This document shows, piece by piece, positions 10,961-22,084 of a DNA stretch of 64,000 nt (within the stretch, counting starts at the first letter, position 1; each line of letters begins with the position of its first letter). Under the pieces are notes generated by a model that worked only from the letters and a program-made list of their open reading frames with translations, was not told the origin of the DNA and ran no database searches. Position numbers and translations under genes: made by a program. Origin of the DNA: Anthoceros angustus (Eukaryota; Streptophyta; Anthocerotopsida; Anthocerotales; Anthocerotaceae). Location of the stretch: contig MU008224.1 in the NCBI GenBank assembly GCA_010909165.1, forward strand, positions 113,098 through 177,097, read 5' to 3'.

Positions 10961-11439
10961 TGATCAGCGAGGAAGGTAGAGTATGAGTTCCCAAGTATAG
11001 ATCGCGAGGATATTGTGGCCAGGTTTGCAGGTGCATCGCGGACCAGGAACCACAATGTGGGCAAGAAGGGGCGGCAAGCTGCAATTCTGTGGAGGGAGAA
11101 GGGGAAGGATGCAAAATGGTTGCATCGCCTAATGTCAGCACGAAGGCATGGAGAAAGGCTGTGGAGCAAGCTGTGGTGACTTTGCAGAAGCATGGTGGTG
11201 TGTGGCCAACACCACAGCAAGCTGCGGCAACGTCGGCAAGACTTGCCAAGCATGAGCATGGGACCAATCCCTTTGGTCCCGTAGGAGCAAAGGAGTTCGA
11301 GAAACGGTATGTCCAACGCTGGGGAGGGAGCGCAACACTGGATAAGTTGAAGTGGGCGGCAAGGCATGGATTGGACAGCATGCCGGAGTACTGGAGTGGT
11401 AAAGTAGTCGTTGACGTTTTATGGAATGCTTGGCTGTGA
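10961..11439 (+). pseudogene. Unrecognised protein relic in two frames
   Basis: Plus-strand frames flow into each other with one shift. The first (about 10961-11178) has VEYEFPSIDREDIVARF and REKGKDAKWLHRLMSARR; the second (11089-11439) has VVTLQKHGGVWPTPQQ and FEKRYVQRWGGSATLDKLKW. Residue composition looks protein-like, unlike the flanking low-complexity DNA, and the context is transposon-rich. I do not recognise a family. The long minus-strand frame over the same DNA is Pro/Ser/His-rich and judged a shadow. Confidence 0.25.
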
Positions 11440-12439
11440 TATGTAGGTTTCGATATGTAGGACGTCACCTGTAAGTGATGTGTGTGCATGACTGCAGGGA
11501 AGAAGGGGAAGGGAAAGCTGGTGGAAGGTGAAGGCCAGGTCAGGAAGGAAGGCACAGAAACCTGGAGAGAAGGAAGATGGAGGAAAGGTGCCAAACAGGG
11601 GAGCGTCACCGTCAAGTGATGCCGGAGGCAACGTGGATGTGGGGATCCTGGAGGTGTGATGGCAGTGCCACCGACAAGGCGTATCACATGATCTGTGTCG
11701 AAAAGCGTGAGTAGGGTGGCAACCCGGATAATGAAGGATTGAATGCTATTCGTTTGCCGTCTGTAATTGTGGAAGTTGTGTTTTGGCAGCCTATGGGGCC
11801 GGGGTGAAGGGCTAGCCATGGAGGCGGTGGGTCGAATGCCCACGTAAGGTGGACCACACGGGAGGAAGCGAGGAGGTCTTGGCGAAGAGGGTCAAGCAAA
11901 AGACAGGTGTTGAAGCGCAAGAGGAGTCCGGGAAGCTGGCTAAGGGGTGTAGGCGTAGTGACATAGGAATGGTTGGTAGCAGTGTATGGGTAGGCGGGCC
12001 GTTTGTGGAGGGGGAATGTGAATGGTCAGAGGCGTTTTCTTGCGGACGATGGAGTCGCCAGTGCATGGGTGGACCGGTGATGGTCAATTAGCTACAAACA
12101 AAGGGAATTGGTCTTCCCACCTTTGTAGCCTAGCATTTACATGGGCCATCTGCCGTCAAACTGGTTATCGAGGTCGTTGGATAGGTCTAGGAAGATGTGG
12201 AGGAACCCTGAAAACAATGGTGTTGGTACATGAAGTGAGAGACCAAGCATTGTGTTAGGATGGTGGGAGAAGGTGGAGAAAGAATGGACCAACTTAACAC
12301 CAAGCCATCAAAACACCCAACCTAGACAAACCCTATACATAAAACATACTAACACTCCCTTCAAGCCATATAATCACTTTTATGAGCCCTTACAAACATA
12401 ACGTCACGAATGGCATCATGTCACGAATGGCATCATAGG
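11440..12439. other. G/A-rich spacer, no gene recognised
   Basis: G/A-rich DNA to about 12290, then AT-rich sequence up to the LTR. The only frames are short (up to 80 codons) with no motif. A 16-bp direct repeat, GTCACGAATGGCATCA, occurs twice just before the LTR (12401-12435). Confidence 0.45.
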
Positions 12440-12668
12440 TGATGAAATAGATCACTATTAGGGCACTCTTCACTAGGGCACCTAGAACTTAATAATTGAT
12501 TTATTTGGCTAGGGCATTAAGTAGTTTAAGTAGTTTTCTTTAGTTGGTTACTTAAGTGGTTATTTGTTACAACCACTAGGTGGTTACATTTAGCCTTCTA
12601 TATAAAGCATATACTTTCTATCAAATGTAATGCAACATATTGCTAGAGCTCGTGTATGATTCTCATCA
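12440..12668 (+). repeat. LTR of a Copia element (5' side), related to the nested element
   Basis: It begins TGATGAAATAG and ends CTCATCA, directly followed by a primer-binding site, so it is a 5' LTR. A TATATAAAG box lies at about 12600. It is clearly related to the 224-bp LTRs at 23166, 30070, 31421 and 33188, but by eye only about three quarters identical. No matching 3' LTR was found in the window. Confidence 0.8.
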
Positions 12669-12680
12669 TGGTATCAGAGC
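12669..12680 (+). other. Primer-binding site (initiator Met-tRNA type)
   Basis: TGGTATCAGAGC immediately follows the LTR. This is the standard plant Copia primer-binding sequence complementary to the 3' end of initiator Met-tRNA. It is intact here, unlike the three nested copies, which lack one base. Confidence 0.9.
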
Positions 12681-12869
12681 ACACTTGCTGTTTGTTTGCT
12701 TGTGCATCCTCATGCATCTAAGTAGCTTATCTAGGAGACACTTTCTAATCTAGCATTTGCCTAGATGGATTGTGTTTATCCTGAAATTGCTATCTTTGCA
12801 TGCATTCTTTTTATGCTAACATTTCTCTTCTAACAATGCTTTTATGCACTGATTCTTTGTTCTCCCTCC

Positions 12870-13505
12870 ATGGATTTGTGTTCCCTTAGAAGGAGGAGGC
12901 ATAGAGTTAAGAAGAGAGATAGTCCTACAAGACAACAAGAACAAATTAGGAGACCAACACATAGAAGCAATAGAAGACAACAAGCTACAGAGGGAGAGAT
13001 AGAAGAAACCTCCTCTCGTATAGCAAACTTTATTGCATCTATCTTAATCTCCAAACCAGATCAAGAGAAGTTTATCAAGCTAGCTAGACGTGGTTTACTA
13101 GGAGGTTTTAGCCCAATTCACGTCAAGGCATTAGAACTAGCTCTCCAACATATCCTAAACTTGAAAGCTGGTATTAGTACTCTTTTATCTTCTAGTCTGC
13201 AAGACAAAAATAGCATAGAAACTCTTAGATTTCAAGAAATTGATCATCAATTAGCAACTCTTAGAATCCAATCTTTTGATCTTAAGGGAGAATTATTTGA
13301 ATTAAGGAGAAAATTGTCTCTTCTCTCTAAGGTTGATACTGCGCAGAGATTCGAGAGCATGCTTTCATCATCCGACTCAGATTATGATGCAAGAGAAGAA
13401 TTTTGCGCATGCAATAGAGAAGATCGAGGAGGCAAGGGCCCCAGCTGGGCGGCGTCGAAGAGTGGGCGTGAAGCCGAGGCAAGGCGGGCGTCGAGGCTAC
13501 CATGA
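12870..13505 (+). CDS. Extra 5' ORF of a Copia element, upstream of gag
   Basis: ATG 12870 lies about 190 bp after the primer-binding site. The first about 170 codons are shared with the nested element family. The N-terminus is strongly basic (CSLRRRRHRVKKR), then comes a helical core (KFIKLARRGLLGGF, SPIHVKALELALQHI), then a Leu-heptad-like tail (LRFQEIDHQLATLRIQSF, DLKGELFELRRKL). The last about 40 codons (from about 13400) have run into unrelated GC-rich DNA, so the original C-terminus is lost. Gag, protease and pol do not follow, so this is a truncated element. DNA-level similarity of the ORF to the copy at 32.5-33.0 kb is visibly higher than similarity of their LTRs. Function unknown; nucleic-acid binding is a guess from the basic N-terminus. 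Confidence 0.5.
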   Translation: MDLCSLRRRRHRVKKRDSPTRQQEQIRRPTHRSNRRQQATEGEIEETSSRIANFIASILISKPDQEKFIKLARRGLLGGFSPIHVKALELALQHILNLKAGISTLLSSSLQDKNSIETLRFQEIDHQLATLRIQSFDLKGELFELRRKLSLLSKVDTAQRFESMLSSSDSDYDAREEFCACNREDRGGKGPSWAASKSGREAEARRASRLP

Positions 13506-13620
13506 GCACCGCGGAGGAGGGCGCAACTTCAAATCCTCACTAGCTAGCAGCTCAGCGAAGGAGGGCGGCGCTACTGGCGGCGGCGCGTTGGTTGAGGAGG
13601 TAGGAACCCTGGAAGACTGA
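13333..13620 (+). pseudogene. RG-rich reading frame at a transposon junction
   Basis: This frame overlaps the end of the 5' ORF and reads IEKIEEARAPAGRRRR, then GGRRGYHEHRGGGRNF. Composition changes abruptly from AT-rich to GC-rich at about 13400, marking a junction between the Copia 5' end and the next repeat. No domain is recognised. Confidence 0.25.
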
Positions 13621-13689
13621 CCCCGCTAGGAAATTCGAGGCAAGGCATCACCGATTTGAGGCGCCGAGGGCAGTAAGGTTGCTGCAAGA

Positions 13690-14710
13690 GCATGGCGCCC
13701 AATGCCGCAGCAGAAATTGTGATCGCCCAGTGGCTGAATATAGACCATTGGAAGGTCCGAGCTGGGGAATTGGTGAAGGAGCTGGGGCTTGGCTTCATGG
13801 AGAAGCGGTGGAATTATGTGAGCCTGGGACTGGTGCAGGAGTGCGCTCGCCAGCTGAAGGACAAGCAACCAGGCGAGTGAATTAGAGCGAAGCCTCAGGA
13901 TTGGGACCTAGAATTGATCAGGAAAGTGTATGAGCGCAGCAAGGAGGAAGCGGGCGGGTTGGTGATTGAACCCTCTGGAAAGGAGCACAAAGCAGAAGAA
14001 GCGCCCGGTCAAGACAGCGACCGGGAACCCAATGGGTGGTTGACAGAATTGGTATCGGCCGGTGATGGGTCCGCGGATGGCCTTTGTTTTCTCTGACACA
14101 AGAAGCGGGATTATTTGTCCGACCATTTCACTTTTCTCCATGAAGTTGTCAAGGGGACGAGGATCGATTGGGGATGAATTCTTTTTGACAAGCTGTGTGA
14201 AGAGAGGTTGAATCTGATCTCCTCTTCCCCTCGTCCCACTCTAATTACACCATTCCTGGTTCACCTGTATGCGCACTCTAATTGTCTGCCGGAGGTAGAA
14301 ATTGTGGCCTCCCTCCACATGTGGAAGCTAGTTAGGGAGGTGAAGTGGAAAGCGGAAGAGCCCAAGGAGGAAATAGAGGAAGGATCTGACAACTGGGAGT
14401 CCGTGGCGACGGGCAGTTCAGAGGAGGAGAAGGAGATTGCCACAAGCAAGAAGAGAAAGGCCGGGGGAGGCAGGCAGGCCTCAACGAAGAAGGGGAGGGT
14501 GGACGCGCGCGTCACCAGGTCGAAGGCAGGCGCCGCGCTGCAGGAGAAAGCGAAGAAAATGAAGGCCAAACGGTAGATTGATTTGGCGGAGGAAGAGGCG
14601 CGGTCCGAGGAAGACAATTTTGCTGACCTGGATGCAGATGATGAACCGACCCCGGAAGGATTAGGGTTGACCCCAGCAGCGGACCCCTCCTCAGGATGGG
14701 AATAGATTTT
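13690..14710 (+). pseudogene. Decayed copy of the transposon-type ORF family
   Basis: Successive plus-strand segments are colinear with the 71-1240 ORF: an N-terminal part (WNYVSLGLVQECARQLK, then WDLELIRKVYERSKEE), the FTFLHEVVKGTRIDWG block at about 14110-14175, the FLVHLYA block at about 14255, and a Lys/Glu-rich tail (SKKRKAGGGRQASTKKG) ending in acidic sequence at about 14705. It is interrupted by stops at about 13878 (TGA), 14094 (TGA), 14176 (TGA) and 14573 (TAG). Several could be C-to-T changes (CGA to TGA, CAG to TAG), the usual signature of methyl-cytosine deamination. This is an old inactive copy. Confidence 0.5.
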
Positions 14711-16370
14711 CAAGGGAACTCCATTGGCGGCAGGGACGAGTTAATGGTTAGCACCCTCTTGGGAAGGAAGGTGCTTGGCGGGAATGGCGCAGCGCGGGGC
14801 CTCCTTAACAAGTGGATTTGCAGGAACTAACCACAGCTATGATCCGGGCCCAGTCGGATTTGCTGGACCAAGCTGCGCTGGCCCTCACATGGCTCAGTGT
14901 GCAAGGGCGGCAAGAGGAGGCCCACTCTTCCCATCTGCTGCTTCTTGTGGTAGCAGAGTCGACTTTACAGCAGTTGTAGGTCTGGATGTTGGTTGGTCAT
15001 GACCACCACCCGCACCTCCTCCTGCTGCACTCCTCCGTTTCCGGAAGCTCGTGCTTCGACATTGACTTCTGTCCTTTTGCGTTTTGGAGGTTTGGGCTAT
15101 GGTGGAGGTTCAACCAAGTTGGCGTGTTTTGCACGCACTTGCCGATGTGGGATGGACATGTCTGTGAACCGAAGATGCACACGTGAAGCATGAGAGGAAA
15201 TCGGAGGCAAATATAGACCAAGCCAGGAAACAAGGGAAGGTTGAAGGTGTCTTGGTTTCATGGAACAAGCCAAATTATGGAGCAACAAACCTACTATTTC
15301 GGGTTTTCTTTATATAGCAGACATGCCAACTCTTCTCGATAAGCCCGCAACCGTTGCCTCAAACAGTCTGAAAGTCTACAACGCCTGCCACAAACGCGCA
15401 CCTAACTGGCTTTCTCAAACGCGGACCTGTTGTTGCCTCAAGCATCCCCAAGCGCCTTGCTTCCTCAAACGGTCCTACCGCAAACAACGCGTCCCCACCC
15501 GCTAAAACGAGACCTCGCCGCCACAAGCGGACCTTATGTCACAATCAAACACCAAGGATGCCTGTCACAATCAAACACCAAGGATGCCTACCACAATCAC
15601 AGGGCCGCCGCCACAAGCGCGCAGGGTGCCCGCCACAAGCAAGAAAGCAACGACGCTTCGCACTCAAACGCGCACCTGCCGCCTGCCACAACGCACACCG
15701 AGGCCGGCCACACACCGAGTTGGGCACACACACACGGTGAAGGCTTCACTCGGGAGCCTTGATCAGTGAGCACTCCACGCCCGTCGCGGCTTCACTCGAC
15801 GCAGATGCAGTAGAGCACTCACAAATCGGATGCGCTCGCCTGTCTTGTCCGCCGGCCGCCACCGTTACTTGACGCACTCGCTTGCCGCCGGGCACGCCAC
15901 CTAGCCACCATCACTTGGGCGCACCCGGCCTGCCTCAAACCCGCAATCCGTATCGCTCTCGAAACATAAAATGCGCGCTGCAGGTTCACTGACCAGCAAT
16001 CCAAAACGCTTGTTTCCAGGGCACAATCTTGTGCGCGCCGCGAATATAACCCCTGGCTTGCCTAACCGTGGGTTAACTATCTGCGGGTTGAAGGTTAAGT
16101 CTAGGTTTCCATTATAGCCCTTATTTTAAGCCGAACGTTCGGTAATTAATATTGGCGGCTATTGTAACGGGTTAAACCTGCCACCATAATCATGTATGGA
16201 TATTTTAAGGTTCAAACCCAAATGGACAAACTGCAGAGTACGAAGCTCTTCTTCCTCTCAGAGTTGCTTGACATTTGCTGCGAAGTTTGAAGAGCTAGCA
16301 AAATGCATAGCGCTTCTCCAACCTACTCTTGCGGTCGCAGGTCCCAGGGGCGATTGGAAGGCCATAAGCG
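14711..16370. other. Spacer with short degenerate repeats
   Basis: No gene seen. 15400-15770 is rich in CCACAAGCG/CAAACGCG words. A 22-bp unit (ACAATCAAACACCAAGGATG plus two bases) is repeated at about 15540-15590. A 12-bp palindrome CCGAACGTTCGG lies at about 16132. The longest frames (about 110 codons) lack motifs. Confidence 0.4.
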
Positions 16371-16373
16371 GCG

Positions 16374-17470
16374 ATGGGCGAGTCTGCGACAATGTATCAC
16401 GCATGGATGTTTTGTGTGTGTAGCCGCATCGTCAGATTCTCGTCGCGGAAGGTGGAGAAGGTGACAATCATGGACACCACTCCAGAGCATGGAAGGCATC
16501 AGAAGGTCTCTATCATCGATACAACTCCCGTTGGAGAAGGGAGAGGATGTAGGCCAAGCATTCTTGAGACCACGCCAATTCCAGGGATTAGGAACGAGGT
16601 TGAAGATGGAACGCGACAGTGGAAATTGTTTCTTCATCGCTCTATGGAGGAGGTGGGGAATGATGGTACTGAATTATACAGGAACGAGGATGCGGGCACA
16701 GAACACCACGGCAGTAGCATCCAGGCCGAGCCATTCACAGAAACGTCGATTGAACCTTGCCCGGTGAAGCGTAGACATTATCCAAGCCGGAGAATGAAGA
16801 GGACCATGAAGCTGTGCTGCATTGAGGAAATACATAACGCATGGTCTTCACATTGCTGTAGCAACAGTTGTTTGTTGCAATTGGGAAAGAAGAATATAGA
16901 GAGCCTGAGATATCGCTTCTTGGGAATGCCTCGAGAACAACAGGAAATATATTTGCAAGGATTGCTCGAGGTAGAACAAGCAAACTCTACTGGTCGCAAT
17001 GTTCTCAATTTTCTCTTGGGAGACACCAGGTTGCAATGTTGTGTACGAAGTTTCAGAAAAGTGTTCTGCATTGGATGGCGAAGGTATGAACATCTGAAAC
17101 AGAGAGTACTAACGAACACACCATGGTCATCGGAATTGAAGTTCCAAGGACGCCCAACTGAAGATCATGTTCTGGAATGCATTGCTTGGATGGAAAAGTT
17201 TTTCAAGCTAACACTTGAATGAATGCCCAATGTTTCTATTTTCAACTTGCCAGATTCATATACCAAAGGAGAGATATTCCAAGACTACAAACGGGAGGTT
17301 TCAAGAGCTGGCTTGACTAACGCCTCATTCTCATACATGCCTTATGGAAGAAACATTTTCCAAAAGTGAAGATACCAAAGTGTAGCCGTTTTTCAAAATG
17401 CGTCCAATGCGAAACGTTGAAGATAGCCATCAAGATGACCAGCAACCAAGAACAAGGTATTTCATATCCG
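16374..17470 (+). pseudogene. N-terminal half of a DUF7869-type transposase-like protein
   Basis: A 282-codon frame ends at 17222, and continuation is visible to about 17470 after stops and one shift. The Cys-containing block reads CCSNSCLLQLGKKNIESLRY, then RFLGMPREQQEIYLQGLLE, LLGDTRLQCCVRSFRKVF and WRRYEHLKQRVLTN. Beyond the stop come MPYGRNIF and KIPKCSRFSKCVQCETL. This order (Cys-rich helical N-terminal part, then a zinc-site-like CxxC) is typical of proteins with a C-terminal DUF7869 domain, which form repeat families in many eukaryotes. The frame breaks mark it as a relic. Family assignment is by pattern memory. Confidence 0.6.
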
Positions 17471-17646
17471 AGTTTTGTCTCTAACTTATGGTGGATGAGC
17501 ACTCCAACTCCTCGGGCGCACTTGTGCGCCACCACGACGTGCGACCAGCGCGTGCAGGTAGATCCCGTGCGGCACAAGCGCGCCGCGACGTCATATGATG
17601 CGCTGGCCAAGAGGTGGTGACCGGCGGTGCGCGATTTTGCTGCGGT

Positions 17647-17736
17647 GCGCGCGCGCGCGCGCGCGCGCGCGCGCGCGCGCGCGCGCGCGCGCGCGCGCGC
17701 GCGCGCGCGCGCGCGCGCGCGCGCGCGCGCGCGCGC
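17647..17736. repeat. (GC)45 dinucleotide tract
   Basis: 90 bp of uninterrupted GC repeat in an about 380-bp GC-rich insert (about 17480-17860) that separates the two halves of the DUF7869-type relic. It gives artefactual Arg-Ala frames on both strands. The sequence can adopt Z-DNA. Confidence 0.97.
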
Positions 17737-17869
17737 AGCGCGCAGGCGCAGCACTAAGCAACGCTCGATCAATTTTTTCGTGATGAGGTCCATGAGCAAA
17801 GACCTGGAACATCGGCGATCAAGCGGGGCGACTAAAACTTGCAAAACACCGCTTGAAGTGTAAAGGCCA

Positions 17870-19440
17870 ACCGAGCAAATACATTGGAATGGCGATAGGC
17901 AGGATGGACCAAAGCAAGGAGCTCCACATTTTCTGCCCCTCAAAGGATTTTGCGGATGGTCTCATCGGGTCCATGTTGTGGGTTGTTTGGTATACAACAA
18001 CATTATGAAGACCAGGGTGTTTGTGAACTTCCCGAATATTTGGAACGACGCCAACTTAACCATTCATATCATCCAGGATATTATTCTCAACTATGAGACG
18101 GTTCTGCCGAAGACGTTTTACTTGCAGCTCGATAACACGGCTAGAGAAAACAAGAATATGTTGTTGTTTGCATACTTAAGTATGCTTGTCGAGAAGGGGG
18201 TCTTCGATAAGGTGAAGGTGGGCTTCCTTCTTGTCGGGCACACGCATGATGCAGTTGATCAAATGTTCTCATGCTTTTCTAAAAGTCTCAGGCACAAAAA
18301 AGCTATGTCACTCGAAACCCTTATGAGTTTGATTCATCAGGCTTATACACCCAATCCGGAAGTGAAAATGGTTTCCGAGGTGGCCGATTGTGAGCTTTGT
18401 CCGCCCAATGGGATGGGTAAAGAGGACACGAGATGCGTAAGAAATTTGCACAATCATAGTTATCAACATCAATTCAAAATTTCAAGGGAAGAAAGAGTCA
18501 TGGAGCCACCGTACGTTCGTGGCAAGGCACTTTCTACTTGCTCACATTGGGAACCGCTGAGGGTTTGGAGTTCCTTGAGAATACAGAAAGCAGAGATAAG
18601 GGGCGCCTTTATGTCCACTTCAAGTGCATGGCAAACATGGACGCAGACGCATAAATCATTTGAGCCATTAGGAAAGCCCTCAAGAACCGATGCAAAAATA
18701 TCTATCTGGAAGACAAAGTATGGTGGAACTCGTTTTGGGCATCACGATCGATATTTGTAAAAAATCGAGGAGGAGTCCATCGAGATCTTCAAAAAGCATG
18801 GGAGTGGTACAACAGGACGAGAGCGGAACTTAAATCCCATCGACGCTCCAGATATGTCTTTGTGATTCCGCCCAGCCATGAACCCCGAACGGCCACATGT
18901 ATCTCGGGAATTTTAGGCCACCGGGTGCCGGAGCCATCGAGTTGGCGAGATTCGATGGGGATGTGTCCAAGATCAGACAAGACCATATGATTGCAGTCCC
19001 ATGTGAGGGGACGATCGAGCAGGCCTTTGGATTGCAAAAGTCGAAGACTTGGATTTCTTATGTGACGAACCTTACCTAGTTGTCCAGTGGTGGGTGACAG
19101 AGAATAGCAATGCGTTTGAGGGAAGGTACCTACCAGAGGAGATACTGGCTCCAAACAACAATGATAGAGAGGGTTTGCGACAACGGAGGAAGCGACCAAA
19201 GCATCTAGATTGACTGTTGATATCGGAGACATTTATTTTGGCATACGGGTTCTCCTTTGCAAGGGATAGCACTCTACAAGTCCGGACACAGGAGCTCATC
19301 AAGACAAAGCTGTTCGAACTTCAACATCTACCAGCCGTGGAAGAAGTTAATAGGGTTGAAGATATCAGGGTAGACCACCCATTTCCAGAGATGCATTGGA
19401 GGAAAATGATGATTCGGATGAAAATCCGAAAATAAGGGTG
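17870..19440 (+). pseudogene. DUF7869-domain half of the same transposase-like relic
   Basis: The reading frame 17978-18760 carries the diagnostic block: TFYLQLDNTARENKNMLLFA, YLSMLVEKGVFDKVKVGFLL and VGHTHDAVDQMFSCFSKSL, which match the QLDN.ARENKN and VGHTHE.DQ.FS core of DUF7869. Upstream, about 17910-17977 reads into it in the same frame. Downstream pieces (YLVVQWWVTENSNAFEGRYL around 19075) look like the C-terminal tail but carry stops. The N-terminal half lies across the (GC)45 insert. No terminal inverted repeats were identified. Inactive. Confidence 0.65.
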
Positions 19441-20105
19441 CGAGCGACAAGCGCATGATAGACATCGACTTCGATTCGGCACCAATCGCAACAAGAACCC
19501 GCCAGAGAGGCAACGGAACCGGATGGCTATCGTGCTTTTGAAGGCATGTTTGATGATGATCGGCACAAGGTCAAAAGGAGACTAAACACCGTAGAGGATA
19601 GAAAGGTGATAGGGTGTTCTTCGTAGCTTTAGGGCATAGGATAGATAGATGAGGTGTGTCTATGTGGACGTCACGATTTGTGCAACTTCTTATGTAAATC
19701 GGGCTTCCGCCACATCCAGACCTCCAAAAGACATATTTCCTCGATCGAATGATATGTTTCGACTCGTTTTGCCTTGCGCACAAGTTTGCCGATACTCGGT
19801 TTGCACGCACTTCCGCCTATCCTCTCGTATACCACAAATTGCGAACCACACAAATTGCGAAACTACGACATGCGAAATTATGGACATGTCAACATAAACC
19901 CCTTCATCACACCGACGCCTAGCCATGAACCCAAGTGCAAGTCGCCACCATGTAAATGACCAGAAGTGGTGCGGGCGAATGCCGAACCGATGGATGAACA
20001 CCTACAAAACTCAACAAAAACCAACCCAGCTTCGGTTTTCGCCGTTCCAAAACCCCTTTTTCCAGGAGAAACCCCTTTCAAAATAGACGCTGTTAAACAC
20101 CCGAA
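19441..20105. other. Spacer, no gene recognised
   Basis: Short frames only. It includes ACAAATTGCGAA-type near-repeats at about 19837-19862. Neighbouring sequences are both transposon relics. Confidence 0.4.
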
Positions 20106-20557
20106 AAAGTATATTAGCTTACTGCTTTCTAGCCAGCTCCTCAGTAGTGAATTGGTCTTGTAGAAAACAAGCAGCCATTTCTCTATCTTCAACAGAGTCG
20201 GAGTACAAGGCACTCACAGAAGCCACCAAGGAGGCTGAGTGGGAAAGAAAGCCATGTGAGGATTTGGGTATGAAGCAAGAAGGCCCCACTATTCGACATT
20301 GTGACAATATGTCAGCCATTGCTTTGGTTGCTAACCCTGTCTTTCACATACGCACAAAGCATATAGAGATACAACATCATTATATCAGGGATGCAACAGA
20401 GAGGGGTATCGTCAAGGTACAGTATGTGCCCACTCACGACAACACCGCAGATGTGCTGACCAAGTCCTTGCCCAAGTTCAAACATTGCTTCCACATAGAA
20501 GGGCTTGGATTGGTGGATTGTAGTCACATGACACTAGACAAATCACTCATTTGGTAG
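20106..20557 (+). pseudogene. Copia RNase H C-terminal fragment
   Basis: The frame 20147-20557 carries AISLSSTESEYKALTEATKE, then HCDNMSAIALVANPVF, RTKHIEIQHHYIRDA and PTHDNTADVLTKSLPK, the standard C-terminal half of Copia RNase H up to its end. Everything upstream (gag to RT) is missing, so it is a 5'-truncated element. Its 3' LTR region follows. Confidence 0.85.
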
Positions 20558-20796
20558 GACCTCCACAACACTTGTTCCGTCACTTGGGTTGATGCACGAG
20601 GCAGATGACTTGCTTCTCTTCTGGTCACAAGAGTGGTGTGCTACTCCGGGAGCTTCTGTGGATACAGACTTAGCGCGAGCAGTTTGACCGACTCTAGGTT
20701 ATAGCCGATTTGAAGATGTTTGAAGCTTGGCGTCAACGGCGGTGATCTCCATTTTGTACTTTGGAGCTCTCGGTTCACAGCAACCAGCACGTGTCT

Positions 20797-21200
20797 GAGA
20801 GGGAGAGTTAGAATATAAGGCAGACCACGTGGTTCTGTATCACGTTGGTTAGTCTGACTAGACCTAGTTATGATTGGTAGTTAATTAACTAACAGGCTAG
20901 TTAATAGGACGCACCCCTTCGGTAACCGCTATTTAAGGCCTACCTATGAACCACCTTCATTAATTGTTAATCAAGCATCTTTGCTTAAGACGCTTCCGCA
21001 TCCATTTTTTTAACTTGTGTGAATTCTCCTTGCCTACCTAAGCTTGCTTTTGTGGATTGCCCTTATCTCCCTAAGCTTGCTTGTGTGGATTTTTCTTACC
21101 TCATGAAGCTTGCTTGTGTGGAGAATCCATTGCCTCCCTAGCTTAGGATCAGATTGTTGCACTTTTCTCTCCTTGTTTTTCGGTTGACACCAACTACTTG
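20797..21200 (+). repeat. Polypurine tract and 3' LTR region of the truncated Copia
   Basis: A purine run GAGAGGGAGAG (about 20797-20807) is followed by TTAGAATATAAGG, the usual position of a 3' LTR start. The LTR-like sequence includes repeats of about 40 bp around CTAAGCTTGCTTGTGTGGA (four degenerate copies, about 21010-21150). The right border could not be fixed. Confidence 0.5.
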
Positions 21201-21861
21201 GAGTGGCTTCTTGGTGCATAACTTAGTCCCTAATATGTTATGTAAAATTAAAAAAAAAAACATGTTATGTAATCGAAGTTATCCCATTTCCAGGTTCGTT
21301 CACGTGGGCTGACGAATGAAAAGTAAGTCTATGGAGACTATTGATCGAAACAATGTGAGGAAGACGTCAAAGACTTTCTAGAAGCGTGTCAAGGAAGGCG
21401 TCGTTTCAGGGAAAATTCAATGTTCAGTTCAAGTCTCTCCGTGTTCTTACTGAAAAATTCCATCTGCCTTTGATGGTTGTGGTTTCTTCTCCATCATGTG
21501 ACATGTGATCTGCTACATCGATTGGCACCGGTATTTCTGTCTTTTCTTTACTTAGACTCAGACAATTACAGTTCCACCGGTATTTCTATCTCTTTCTCTG
21601 CCTTGGACTCGGACAATTCCAGTTTCCACTTGTATTTCTGTCTTTCTTGCCTTGGACTTGGACAATTCCTGTTCCCGGCATTTCTGTCGTTTGTGGGTCT
21701 GGCAGGCTTCCCGTGCGTTGAATAGGTCCCATCATTCAAGACTGCACCGGCGCTGGCTGTGCATATATATACCTTGCTGAGCATCAAACATCCGGAATTT
21801 CTGTACCGAGCATCGCAACTTGTGGAGGACGAATCGATCGCGATCTCCGATTGTCATCCAA
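21201..21861. other. Unique spacer left of the outer Copia
   Basis: No gene seen. 21535-21700 has degenerate repeats of the words CTTGGACTCGGACAATTCC and TATTTCTGTCTTT. A TATATATA run lies at about 21763. Confidence 0.4.
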
Positions 21862-21910
21862 ACACTGGCCCTACATCTTGGGACTTTGAGTTGTGTTGAG
21901 ATGTGAGACC
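21862..21910 (-). repeat. Interrupted GT92 array unit, left remnant
   Basis: It matches the array spacer at about 39928-39976 (CAAACACTGGCCCTACATC through GAGATGTGAGACC). It ends exactly at the 5' target-site copy AGACC (21906-21910) of the outer Copia. The same unit resumes at 39552 on the other side. Confidence 0.85.
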
Positions 21911-22084
21911 TGTTGAAACCCCTTTACTTTAGTGTAGGCTACATAATCAGTTACTCTTCCTCTAACCGTTATGAACAAAGCATGTATTCTGAACAATGCA
22001 CAATAACTGTCACTCTTTTGCTTTTCTCTGCGTGCTCTCGTTCTCTCCGTGTGTCGCTCATGCCCACCATCACAATCCACATTA
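21911..22084 (+). repeat. 5' LTR of the outer Copia
   Basis: 174 bp, starting TGTTGAAACCCC and ending CCACATTA, so it ends in TA rather than the usual CA. It is directly followed by the primer-binding site. It differs from the 3' LTR only at CCGTTATG versus CCGTCATG. Confidence 0.92.

Noticed and set aside
10743-11843. 366-codon minus-strand frame
   Set aside because: Pro/Ser/His/Thr-rich composition typical of the complement of G/A-rich DNA. The plus strand has better protein-like text, and no domain was seen.
17317-17943. 208-codon minus-strand frame with a long Arg-Ala run
   Set aside because: It is a product of the (GC)45 tract; the surrounding plus-strand sequence encodes the transposase-like relic.
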